Positions 41,317 to 48,936 of a DNA stretch of 64,000 nucleotides are shown here, one piece after another. The notes under the pieces are model-generated. The model was not told where the DNA came from. It saw only the letters and a list, made by a program, of their open reading frames with translations, and ran no database searches. The stretch comes from Anaerolineae bacterium (GTDB taxonomy: Bacteria; Chloroflexota; Anaerolineae; Aggregatilineales; Phototrophicaceae), in assembly GCA_022824365.1 (NCBI GenBank), contig JAJEAA010000018.1, forward strand, positions 124,001-188,000, written 5' to 3'. The number at the start of each line of letters is the position of its first letter. Positions within the stretch are counted from its first letter, which is position 1. The position numbers and the translations under genes are program-made.

Positions 41317-41406
41317 TCTATTATTCCCGAGTCAGGATAATTGGTTGCCATGTCCTCAATTTCACCACTCCCAAGTATGAGTCTGGCGGGATGGCGGTCG
41401 ACTTTC

Positions 41407-41415
41407 TGCTAAAAT
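41407..41415 (+). promoter_or_regulatory. Extended -10 promoter of lspA
   Basis: TGC-TAAAAT (41407-41415); start near 41422, with ATG 41451 preceded by AGGAG at 41440-41444. Confidence 0.5.
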
Positions 41416-41450
41416 ACATTGGCATTCATCGGTCGGTTTAGGAGCGCCCA

Positions 41451-41951
41451 ATGCGCAAGTGGATCATCCTGGGCAGCGCGCTCATTGTAATGGTCGTCCT
41501 GGATCAAGCCAGCAAAAGCTGGGTTGTCGCCAATCTGGAATTATACGAGAGCGCCGCGCCGATTCCACCGCTGGCGCCGCTATTTCAGTTTACGCGCAGC
41601 AGCAACACCGGCGCCGCTTTTGGCATATTGCCGATGGCTGGCGATGTCTTTCTGTTTGTGGCGCTGTTAATCATCGCCGGTTTGCTCTGGTACTTCCGCG
41701 ATACGCGGCCTGAAGCGCGCTTGGCGCCTTTCGCGATCGGGCTTGTTATTGGCGGGGCGATCGGCAATGTGCTTGATCGCTTGCAATACGGGCATGTGGT
41801 GGACTTTATCCATTATCAGATTCCGGATGTAATTTCGAATGTATCCAACCTGGCGGATCACGCGATTGTGCTCGGAGCGCTATTGATCGTCGCCGAGAAT
41901 CTTTGGCGGGACGCGCGGGAAAGAAGACGCGCCGCCGACAGCCCAGCCTGA
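41451..41951 (+). CDS. lspA: Lipoprotein signal peptidase (signal peptidase II)
   Basis: A 166-residue inner-membrane aspartic protease that cleaves prolipoprotein signal peptides before the lipidated Cys. Four membrane helices; catalytic aspartates D118 (GHVVDF) and D136 (NLADHA), with 'NTGAAFG' near 52-58 and 'GGAIGNVLDRLQ' before the first Asp. Full length. Several lipoproteins in the window (cytochrome c, phosphodiester glycosidase) would be its substrates. AGGAG lies six bases before the ATG. Confidence 0.95.
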   Translation: MRKWIILGSALIVMVVLDQASKSWVVANLELYESAAPIPPLAPLFQFTRSSNTGAAFGILPMAGDVFLFVALLIIAGLLWYFRDTRPEARLAPFAIGLVIGGAIGNVLDRLQYGHVVDFIHYQIPDVISNVSNLADHAIVLGALLIVAENLWRDARERRRAADSPA

Positions 41952-41979
41952 AGCGCCGCAGCGGAAAGCAGCTGAGCGG

Positions 41980-42504
41980 CTAGAAGCGTTTCTCCAGCTC
42001 AATCTCATCGCGGATGGTGATGCCGTGCAAGCCCGTGATGGGGATCTGCGGCTTGATGCGCCGGGCATCGGCTATGGCGTTTCTATGCACCGTGACCAGT
42101 TGGTAGCCGCGCTTTTGCCAAAACTTGAGAGCGGCAAGATTGTCATTGGTGGTGACCAGCCAAAGGCGTTCTATGCCGGCTTCCCGCGCCCAAGCCTCCA
42201 CCGCCTCCACCAGCGCCGAACCCACGCCGACGCATTCCGTCAAGCTGTTTAAGGTCGTGATCTCGCATTCTTTCTCATCGATATGCACAGTGACCAGGCC
42301 GATATTCTCCAGGTCGGCCGCTGCCTCTGGCGCTTCATCTTCCGACTCGTTCGCAGTCCGCTCCGCCATGAAGCCGGGCAAGAGGTGGCCGTACACCGCT
42401 TTACCGCGCGAGACAATTTGTGTTGTTCCCCACCGCTCGTCCAAAAAGTGAGCCACCCATTCACGGTCGGAGCGCTCCAAAGGACGGATGCTAAATTCGG
42501 CCAT
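41980..42504 (-). CDS. GNAT-family N-acetyltransferase
   Basis: A 174-residue acetyltransferase with 'MAEFSIRPLERSDREWVAHFLDERWG' at the N-terminus, a conserved 'CEITTLNSLTECVGVGSALVEAVEAWAREAGI' acetyl-CoA segment (glycine loop VGVGSAL) and 'RLWLVTTNDNLAALKFWQKRGYQLVTVHRNAI' at the end. I place the start at ATG 42504 because a ribosome-site-like GAAGGTC precedes it and the upstream extension is unlike the family. Substrate unknown. Confidence 0.83.
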   Translation of the reverse strand: MAEFSIRPLERSDREWVAHFLDERWGTTQIVSRGKAVYGHLLPGFMAERTANESEDEAPEAAADLENIGLVTVHIDEKECEITTLNSLTECVGVGSALVEAVEAWAREAGIERLWLVTTNDNLAALKFWQKRGYQLVTVHRNAIADARRIKPQIPITGLHGITIRDEIELEKRF

Positions 42505-42644
42505 CGCAAGACCTTCACATTTCCGTACGTATCCAGCAACCATTATAGCCATTTTGAGCCGACATGAAAAATCGGGGTACTGGCATTGCGGGGCAATCGC
42601 TTCAAAACTCAGATCCGCTGTGAAGAGTAAAATCAAACTGAAAT

Positions 42645-42675
42645 TTAACCACAGAGAACACAGAGAGCACAGAGG
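42645..42675. repeat. ACCACAGAG-type repeat tract
   Basis: TTAACCACAGAGAACACAGAGAGCACAGAGG is built from ACAGAG-like 9-10-base units; a shorter relative lies at 40997-41016. Comparable tracts occur between genes in many environmental bacterial genomes. Confidence 0.6.
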
Positions 42676-42880
42676 AAAAGCCCTTTATTAAAGGACATCG
42701 ACTTATTTATGACTCCAAAGCGGTATTCAGCAGCAGGACAAATTCTATTTTCCTGCTTTTGATGAAGCGAAGAGCCTTTCAAGCCAAAATTATGTGTCCT
42801 TTGCGTCACAATAATTTGGAACGATTGCCCCAATTCGCATTGAGGATCGGCGCTGATGCAAAGAGCGCGCAAAATGTGAT

Positions 42881-43783
42881 TCAGGCGGCGAAAAGGAGAG
42901 CCACGCCAAGAACGGCCAGGACCGTGCCGATGCAAGCGCGCAGGGTAATACGCTCGCCAAAGACGATGAAGGAGATTGGAATGAGGAAAATCGGAGTCGT
43001 GCCGGTCAATGTCGATGAGATGCCGACGCTGGTAAATTGCAAAGACAGCAGCACCAATGTGCCGCCGGCGACCGGACCGGCGAGGGAAGCCAGCACGATC
43101 AAAGCGAGCGAGCGCGGCTCGGTAGAAATGAGGTCTAGAGTGTAGCGAAGTTTGCCGCGTATTCCGATGAAAAGGCAAAGCAGAACCAAGCCGACCACGG
43201 TCCGTATCAGGCTGGCGCTCATTGCCGGGTAGTCGCCGGCCAAGCCTTCGGACATCAAGATGAAGGAGGCGCCCTGGGCGAAGGCAGCGCCAAAAGCCAG
43301 CGCCAAGCCTTTGCGATATTCGGCGGTCTTTCCGCTAATGGCGCCAGCGGAATCTTCGGAAACCACCGCGACCACCCCGCTGATCACCAGCAGGATCCCG
43401 AGAATTGCGTGATTCGGCAAGCCTTGATCCAGGAAGAGCCATGCCATTGCTGTGGCGTATATTGGCGAGGTCGCGCCGACGAGCAGGGTCAGGCGGGGCC
43501 CGATGTATTGAAACGCGCGCAGAAGCATCAACGCTGAAATGACGAAGCCGGCCAGGCTGGACAATCCCAGCATTAGCCAGCGTTGCGGCGATGTTCCAAA
43601 GGGAAAGATCTCGCCTTGCAGCGCCAGATGAAGGGGCAGCAAAAAGACAAGCGAGATCACGAGACTCAGAGCCATCGACACGCTCGCGCCAAACTTGCGA
43701 CCGGCCAGCGTAAAAGTGGTTGACGCCAAGCTAAAACACAGGGCGCCGGCGAGCGCGGCTGTCTCGCCCAAGTAGTTTTCCAA
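42881..43783 (-). CDS. EamA/DMT-superfamily transporter
   Basis: A 300-residue membrane protein with ten helices arranged as two EamA repeats (about 1-140 and 155-300). 'GPRLTLLVGATSPIYATAMAWLFLDQGLPNHAILGILLVISGVV' and 'TSVGISSTLTGTTPIFLIPISFIVFGERITLRACIGTVLAVLGVALLF' are the matching closing halves of the two repeats. It exports or imports small metabolites. The start appears to be TTG 43783, since no ATG or GTG lies close upstream in frame and the first helix begins at once. Confidence 0.87.
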   Translation of the reverse strand: MENYLGETAALAGALCFSLASTTFTLAGRKFGASVSMALSLVISLVFLLPLHLALQGEIFPFGTSPQRWLMLGLSSLAGFVISALMLLRAFQYIGPRLTLLVGATSPIYATAMAWLFLDQGLPNHAILGILLVISGVVAVVSEDSAGAISGKTAEYRKGLALAFGAAFAQGASFILMSEGLAGDYPAMSASLIRTVVGLVLLCLFIGIRGKLRYTLDLISTEPRSLALIVLASLAGPVAGGTLVLLSLQFTSVGISSTLTGTTPIFLIPISFIVFGERITLRACIGTVLAVLGVALLFAA

Positions 43784-43822
43784 TGGGAGCCTACTTTAGA
43801 ATTTTGAGGGAAGCTGACCTCG

Positions 43823-43851
43823 ATTCTAGTTGGTCGCCGATGCAGACGCAA
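43823..43851 (-). promoter_or_regulatory. Promoter of the EamA transporter gene
   Basis: On the minus strand: TTGCGT (43846-43851), 17-base spacer, TAGAAT (43823-43828); start near 43816. Confidence 0.45.
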
Positions 43852-43910
43852 TTCTTAATAGCAGGGGACGCGGCGCTGCCCCAGACGCGCGATGCAAGAC
43901 AGCCGTCCGC

Positions 43911-45575
43911 TCAAAACTGAATGACGAGCAGGCTGTGCGGAGCGAGTTCTGAAAGCGGTCGGTAGCTGTCAAAGCCGCCGTCAGAGTTAAATGACGGGGT
44001 CGCAAGCTCGCCCGCTCCATAGACAAGCCTCGGGAAGCCAAGGTCGAGGTCGCTTTCAGCGAGCGCAAGCGAATAGTCCGTAAGCGTTTCGCCGGAGAGA
44101 TTGATTAGCACGAGGAGAGCCTGGCGGGCATCGTGACGGAGAAAGGCGTAGATATTCCGCGCCGAGCTATCCACCGGGACGAAGCCGCCCCGACGCAGGG
44201 CGGAATTACTGTTGCGCAAGTGAATCAAATCGCGGTAGTGGCTCAAGAGGGAATCGGGATTCGAATCTTGACGGGCGACATTGGCGGCGGCGACATTTTC
44301 CGGGCTCTGCAATGGCTGCCAAGCTGAATCGCCGGCGGTGAAACCAGCATGGCGGGAATCATCCCAGTGCATCGGCGTACGCAGGCGCTCGTCCGGCTTT
44401 GTGCCGGCCATGCCAATTTCTTCGCCATAATATATGAAGGGAACACCGGGACCGGTCAACAGCAGCGAGGCGGCTACTTTGTTCTTGCCGATGTCAAAAA
44501 GCAATTGGTTCGCCAGCCGGACTTGATCGTGGTTGGTCAGGAACGTCGCGAACTGGTTGAGGGGATAATCGCGGATGGCATTGCGGTGGGCGCGGGCAAT
44601 ATCGCGGTTGACGCCGCGTTGAGCCGCCGATATCAGCTTGTCCGCCAAATTGAAATCGAAACCGACATCTATCGCGCCTTCCTCGATGTAGCGCGCGACG
44701 ATAAAAGAAGGTCCGTTAAAGATCTCGCCGACCGTGAAGCTGTGCGGCTTCACCGCTTCGAGACGGTTCTCGTAGGCTGTGAGCCAAGCGCGGCTCTCGG
44801 GCGTATTTTCCTGGGATTCGCCCGCTTCAATGAGATGCTTGATCGCGTCGAGCCGAAAACCATCGACGCCGATGTCCATCAGCCAGAATGATGCGATATC
44901 GTAAACCGCCTGAGTCGCGGCGGCGTTAAGAAAGTTCAAGTCCGGCATGCCGTCCCAGAAGACTCCGTAATAATAGCGGCCGCCGGCTTGATGCCAAGCG
45001 GGGGCGCCCCAGGGACCAAGGTAGCCGGGATCGTCATCAGCCCAAATATACCAGTCGGCGTAGGTTTCCTCGCCCAAACGAGACGACATGAACCAGGGGT
45101 GCCGGCTTGATGTATGGTTTATCACCATGTCGACAAGAACGGCGATGCCCCGTCTATGCGCTTCGGCAATCAGCCGGCGCATATCAGCCAGGCTGCCGTA
45201 GTCCGATTCAAGCGCGTAATAGTCGGTTACATCATAGCCGTGGTAGCTGTGCGCCTCGAAGGGCGGCATCAGCCAGATGCCGGTGACGCCCAGGTCATTG
45301 TCAGTCGCCGGGTCGCCATCGTTGAGATAATCGAGCCGGTCGATTAGACCTTGAATATCGCCGATTCCATCGCCATCGCTATCCTGAAAACTGCGAATGA
45401 ATATCTCGTAGAAGACGCGGTCATTCCACCATTCGTCCTCCAGACCGCCTTGCGATTGGGCCGGGGACGCGCCTGAGGCAAGCAGAGCGGTCAACACGGC
45501 GATTGCCAAAAGCAGGGGCTGAACCGGCGTGAAACGTTCAGCGGAAGCGCCCGTTATCGGTACAATTTTCGTCAT
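43911..45575 (-). CDS. Secreted alpha-amylase family glycoside hydrolase (GH13)
   Basis: A 554-residue exported enzyme. A signal peptide (about 1-42, ending ASPAQSQ) is followed by the (beta/alpha)8 barrel 'WWNDRVFYEIFIRSFQDSDGDGIGDIQG'. The four GH13 regions are visible: 'DMVINHTS', 'GFRLDAIKH' (nucleophile Asp), 'TVGEIF' (acid/base Glu) and 'FLTNHDQ'. A C-terminal beta-domain follows. The layout is that of alpha-amylases or oligo-1,6-glucosidases acting outside the cell on starch-like glucans. Start at ATG 45575; the upstream TTG at 45590 is an alternative. Stands alone. Confidence 0.92.
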   Translation of the reverse strand: MTKIVPITGASAERFTPVQPLLLAIAVLTALLASGASPAQSQGGLEDEWWNDRVFYEIFIRSFQDSDGDGIGDIQGLIDRLDYLNDGDPATDNDLGVTGIWLMPPFEAHSYHGYDVTDYYALESDYGSLADMRRLIAEAHRRGIAVLVDMVINHTSSRHPWFMSSRLGEETYADWYIWADDDPGYLGPWGAPAWHQAGGRYYYGVFWDGMPDLNFLNAAATQAVYDIASFWLMDIGVDGFRLDAIKHLIEAGESQENTPESRAWLTAYENRLEAVKPHSFTVGEIFNGPSFIVARYIEEGAIDVGFDFNLADKLISAAQRGVNRDIARAHRNAIRDYPLNQFATFLTNHDQVRLANQLLFDIGKNKVAASLLLTGPGVPFIYYGEEIGMAGTKPDERLRTPMHWDDSRHAGFTAGDSAWQPLQSPENVAAANVARQDSNPDSLLSHYRDLIHLRNSNSALRRGGFVPVDSSARNIYAFLRHDARQALLVLINLSGETLTDYSLALAESDLDLGFPRLVYGAGELATPSFNSDGGFDSYRPLSELAPHSLLVIQF

Positions 45576-45629
45576 GATCACATCCAGCAAGCGCCCAAAG
45601 CGGGGTCGGGTTCGCGCTGGCCTCGCTAG

Positions 45630-46148
45630 TTAGTCAGAGGCGAGCAGCTTCTGAAACTCGCGCATCCAGGGGGCGCAGTGGCTTTCGCGCCGGTCGTTGG
45701 TTTCGGCGAAGGCTTTGGCCGCCTGCTCCATCCAGCGCAGCGCGTCGGCGTTCTGCCCAACTCTATGATTTACCATCGCCAGATAATAATGCGTTTCGGC
45801 GCGTTTGGGCTGGGCAGCGTGGGCGACCGTGAAATAGTTCTTGGCTTCAAGCCACTTCTTGGCGCGATACGCGATTAAGCCAGACCCGTAATTCGCCAGC
45901 ATCTCATAAGGGTTTAACTTGAGCGCGCGCTCAAAAGCCGCGACAGCCTCCCGCTGACGTTTGTCATCAAGCAGGACAAATCCCAACGCGGCATGATACT
46001 CGGCATGTTTTGGCAGGAGTTCAACGGCGGTCTCAAGCGCCTGAATCGACTTCGGCAAATCACGCCTTACAAAGGCGGCGAGGCCAGCGCGATAATGCTC
46101 ATCCGCCTCATAGCGGGAAATGCCCAGATGTTGCGCCAGTTTCATCAT
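45630..46148 (-). CDS. Tetratricopeptide-repeat protein
   Basis: A 172-residue soluble protein built from about three TPR units: 'EADEHYRAGLAAFVRRDLPKSIQALETAVELLP', 'AEYHAALGFVLLDDKRQREAVAAFERALKLNP' and 'AETHYYLAMVNHRVGQNADALRWMEQAAKAF'. TPR solenoids bind other proteins; no enzymatic domain is attached. Two ATG codons at the start (46143-46148). It lies 54 bases downstream of the RDD gene on the same strand and may be co-transcribed with it. Confidence 0.85.
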   Translation of the reverse strand: MMKLAQHLGISRYEADEHYRAGLAAFVRRDLPKSIQALETAVELLPKHAEYHAALGFVLLDDKRQREAVAAFERALKLNPYEMLANYGSGLIAYRAKKWLEAKNYFTVAHAAQPKRAETHYYLAMVNHRVGQNADALRWMEQAAKAFAETNDRRESHCAPWMREFQKLLASD

Positions 46149-46202
46149 GCTCGTTGCAAATGAAATGGATTGCGAACGGGCTAAACAAGAAAGGCGAACC
46201 GG

Positions 46203-46670
46203 CTAAACCTGAACGGTATGGCGCTCTCCCTGTCTGCGCACAACGTAGGTGCGGGCGAGCTTGTCGTGCCAAGTCTGATTGTTCTTGTCGAAAATCGCCC
46301 AGATATAACCCAAGCCACAAGCCAATGAACTTACCTGGTAGCCGATCGCGCGGATGACCGCATCAATATCGCTAATTGGCGAGCCGTCGGCTTTGACAAC
46401 CTGGATCCCGAGCGCGAACTTGCCGGGCGTTTGTCCGTTGCGGCGCGTCCAGAAATACCAGTTGTAACCGATAGGCACCGTCAAAGCGGCAAATTGAAGC
46501 AGAAACTCGGCCGAGTCGCCCCAAACCAGCCCTACCAGCATTACCGCCAGCACAAGCGCTATAACCTGCAGGATGCCGTCCATAATGCCTGCCAGCAAGC
46601 GCGTGGACAACCCAGCCAATTCGAGCATCTCATCAACTTCGTACCCGCCTGTCTTCGCTTTCTCTTCCAT
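46203..46670 (-). CDS. RDD-family membrane protein
   Basis: A 155-residue inner-membrane protein of the RDD family. 'LAGLSTRLLAGIMDGILQVIALV' carries the first Arg-Asp signature, 'WTRRNGQTPGKFALGIQVVKADGSPISDIDAVIRAIGY' the conserved middle, and 'IWAIFDKNNQTWHDKLARTYVV' the closing motif. Three membrane helices. Members are of uncertain function, some linked to salt or alkali tolerance. Confidence 0.9.
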   Translation of the reverse strand: MEEKAKTGGYEVDEMLELAGLSTRLLAGIMDGILQVIALVLAVMLVGLVWGDSAEFLLQFAALTVPIGYNWYFWTRRNGQTPGKFALGIQVVKADGSPISDIDAVIRAIGYQVSSLACGLGYIWAIFDKNNQTWHDKLARTYVVRRQGERHTVQV

Positions 46671-46788
46671 ACTCGCCTTTTCTCCCTATTCAGCCAAACG
46701 GATTTGCCTTGAGCGGAAATCAGTGACTTGCCTCAAGTGTACTATTAACTTGCGGCAACGGTCAATTGAAGCCCGGCAATTCGGAAGC

Positions 46789-47814
46789 TTAATCATTTAG
46801 CTGGTAGTAAATGGCCGGGTTGGGCTCAGCCTCGAATTCTCTCAGGTTGGCGATCGCCAGATGACCATGCTGATACAGATATTCGACATGGGCGCCCGCT
46901 TCCTCGATAGCGAGCAAGATATGGTAGCCCTCGACATCGGGGTACATTTGGGCTGAGATTTGGCTGATCGTCATGGACGAGCCATGGTCGCGCATGATTT
47001 TGCGTATGCGGTCAAGCTTGCGATTGTGGCTGGCGCGTATAGCGTGGATGCGCCCGTACAAGTCATGTATGGCGTCTTCGTGGCTGCCGAGGGCGAGACG
47101 GATGCCGTCAAAATGCAGGAGCTTGCGCAGCGAATCCGCATAATGGTCCAGCCCCATGTAGTGGGTGATGCTCTCGGGCGATTGATGCGGGGTCGTGCGC
47201 GAGAGCACATGATCGGCGCTGAGCAGGATATCGCCCAGCCGAATGCAAACCTGGCCCGGGCAATGACCGGGGGTATGGATGAATTCCATGCCGTCGATGA
47301 TCTGTTCATCAGCGAGGCTGAAATCGACATCGATCGACGTGACATGTTTTTTGGCGAAACCGTACATGGAGAAAAGCGCGTCGCGCTGTGACGGGGGAAT
47401 GCCGGCGCGGTCGAAGAAAATGCCGAGAGCCTTGGTCGCCACAACAACGCGTTCTTCGTAGTTGGTCAAAACGCGGCGATCCAACTCGTGGATGCCGACA
47501 GAGGCGTCGGTCTGCGATTTGACGAAAGCCAAGCCGCCGAAGTGGTCAATATGCCCATGAGTGATGATGACGCGTTCGATATCTTGCAACCGGATTGATT
47601 TGCCGAAGCGCTCGTCGATTTGCCTGAAGCCGGCCAGAAGATCATCATTGCTACGCCCCATGCCCGAGCCGGTATCGACCAGGGTAAGGGGACCAGCGCC
47701 GTCCAGAACAAAGGCGTGGCCGCTAAAGTTATTGGGGAAGAGCACCAGCGGCAGACGGTAAATGTCGACTCCGCTGCTGCTGGCAAAGCGTTCTACGGGC
47801 GGCAAGTGATTCAT
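46789..47814 (-). CDS. Metallo-beta-lactamase-fold hydrolase
   Basis: A 341-residue MBL-fold protein with two metal sites. 'LVDTGSGMG', the HxHxDH motif 'THGHIDHFGG', 'HTPGHCPGQVCIRLG' and 'SADHVLSRTTP' supply the ligands. A C-terminal helical extension of about 90 residues ('LDRIRKIMRDHGSSMTISQISAQMYPDVEGYHILLAIEEAGAHVEYLYQHGHL') resembles the DNA-binding-like winged tail of LACTB2/SdsA-like hydrolases. Substrate unknown (thioesters, lactones or phosphodiesters are handled by relatives). Confidence 0.88.
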   Translation of the reverse strand: MNHLPPVERFASSSGVDIYRLPLVLFPNNFSGHAFVLDGAGPLTLVDTGSGMGRSNDDLLAGFRQIDERFGKSIRLQDIERVIITHGHIDHFGGLAFVKSQTDASVGIHELDRRVLTNYEERVVVATKALGIFFDRAGIPPSQRDALFSMYGFAKKHVTSIDVDFSLADEQIIDGMEFIHTPGHCPGQVCIRLGDILLSADHVLSRTTPHQSPESITHYMGLDHYADSLRKLLHFDGIRLALGSHEDAIHDLYGRIHAIRASHNRKLDRIRKIMRDHGSSMTISQISAQMYPDVEGYHILLAIEEAGAHVEYLYQHGHLAIANLREFEAEPNPAIYYQLND

Positions 47815-47875
47815 GGTCGCAGTCTTTCGAGAACTTGGGCGCGCTCGCCAGCGCCGATCAAAACGGCGGGCAACG

Positions 47876-48856
47876 TTATTGTATCAGATCAACCGCCGGG
47901 ACCGGGTTTCCGCTGAAAATGCTATAGGCGATGAAGGCGCAGTATGCGGCGAGGAAGAGCGCCGAGCGCTTTCGGCCAAGTCGTTGTTCCCACATAAACG
48001 GGATCAGCAAAGCCGCAAAGGCAATCATGACGATGAACTCAAACTGCACTTCGGCCCGAGCGACCGGGATAGGCTGCAAAAAGGCGGTCACGCCCAGGAT
48101 GAGCAACAGATTGGCGATATTGGAGCCAACCACATTGCCGATCGCCAGATCGGTTTCCTTGTGCCAGGCGGCTGAAATAGAGGCGGCCAGCTCGGGCAGA
48201 GAGGTGCCGAAGGCGACCAGGGTTATCGCGATAATCAGTTCGCTTATGCCAATGGCGCGAGCAAGCACTACCGCGCTTTCGACCATCAGGCGCGAGCCGA
48301 TCACCAGCGCGACAATCCCGGCGACCAAGCAGGCTAATGCCTGGCCGCGGCTTAGACCTTCTTCCGCCTCATCAAGGTCGGAGAGCAGGCGCTCGCGCGT
48401 ATCTCTTTCTCGCTTGGCAAGCAGGTAGAAAGCCGCATTGAAGCCGACGAAAGCGATAAGGAGGATCAAACCATCTTCTCGTCCGATTTGCCCGTCGAGC
48501 GTGAGCGCATAGGCAAACACCGAGATCAATATCATGATCGGTATCTCACGGCGCAGCAGAATCGCCTTCACGCGCAAGGGCGCAATCAACCCGGTCGCGC
48601 CCAGGATCAGCCCGATATTGGCGATGTTGGAGCCGATGACATTGCCGATCGCGAGATCGCTCTTGCCGCTGAGAGCGGCTTGAACGCTCACGAGCAGTTC
48701 CGGCATAGACGTGCCGAGAGCGACAAAGGTCAAGGCGATGATCAACACTGAGACGCCGAAAGACAGAGCCAGGTTGGACGCGCCGCGCACGAGCCAATTG
48801 CCGCCATAGAATAGCGCGACCAGTCCCAGGATGAGCAATATGACTTGAGAATGCAC
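47876..48856 (-). CDS. Sodium/calcium antiporter (CaCA superfamily, YrbG-like)
   Basis: A 326-residue inner-membrane cation exchanger with ten helices in two inverted repeats. Each repeat carries the ion-binding signature: 'ALGTSMPELLVSVQAAL' with 'GNVIGSNIANIGLILG', and 'AFGTSLPELAASISAAW' with 'GNVVGSNIANLLLILG'. Acidic Glu of the 'PEL' motifs and Asn of 'GSN' are intact. Start GTG 48856 preceded by AAAGG. It is 62 bases upstream of the MBL gene on the same strand. Confidence 0.92.
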   Translation of the reverse strand: MHSQVILLILGLVALFYGGNWLVRGASNLALSFGVSVLIIALTFVALGTSMPELLVSVQAALSGKSDLAIGNVIGSNIANIGLILGATGLIAPLRVKAILLRREIPIMILISVFAYALTLDGQIGREDGLILLIAFVGFNAAFYLLAKRERDTRERLLSDLDEAEEGLSRGQALACLVAGIVALVIGSRLMVESAVVLARAIGISELIIAITLVAFGTSLPELAASISAAWHKETDLAIGNVVGSNIANLLLILGVTAFLQPIPVARAEVQFEFIVMIAFAALLIPFMWEQRLGRKRSALFLAAYCAFIAYSIFSGNPVPAVDLIQ

Positions 48857-48936
48857 TGGCCGTAGGCCTTTGGATTCAAGAATGGCGAGACGGCATCGGC
48901 GCCATCCCGCTTGCGAGTTTCATTTATACCACGCGA

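Larger units (their letters stand above)
40883..41450. other. Repeat-rich intergenic region
   Basis: Nearly 570 bases without a credible gene. It contains two copies of a palindromic GGGCGAT...ATCGCCCCTACA element, one long hairpin (41183-41222), a CCACAGAGGCACAGA tract (40997-41016) and three degenerate copies of TTCRCYACTCCYNAGTATG: inverted at 40933-40952, direct at 41254-41273 and 41361-41380. The lspA promoter is at its right end. Confidence 0.6.
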
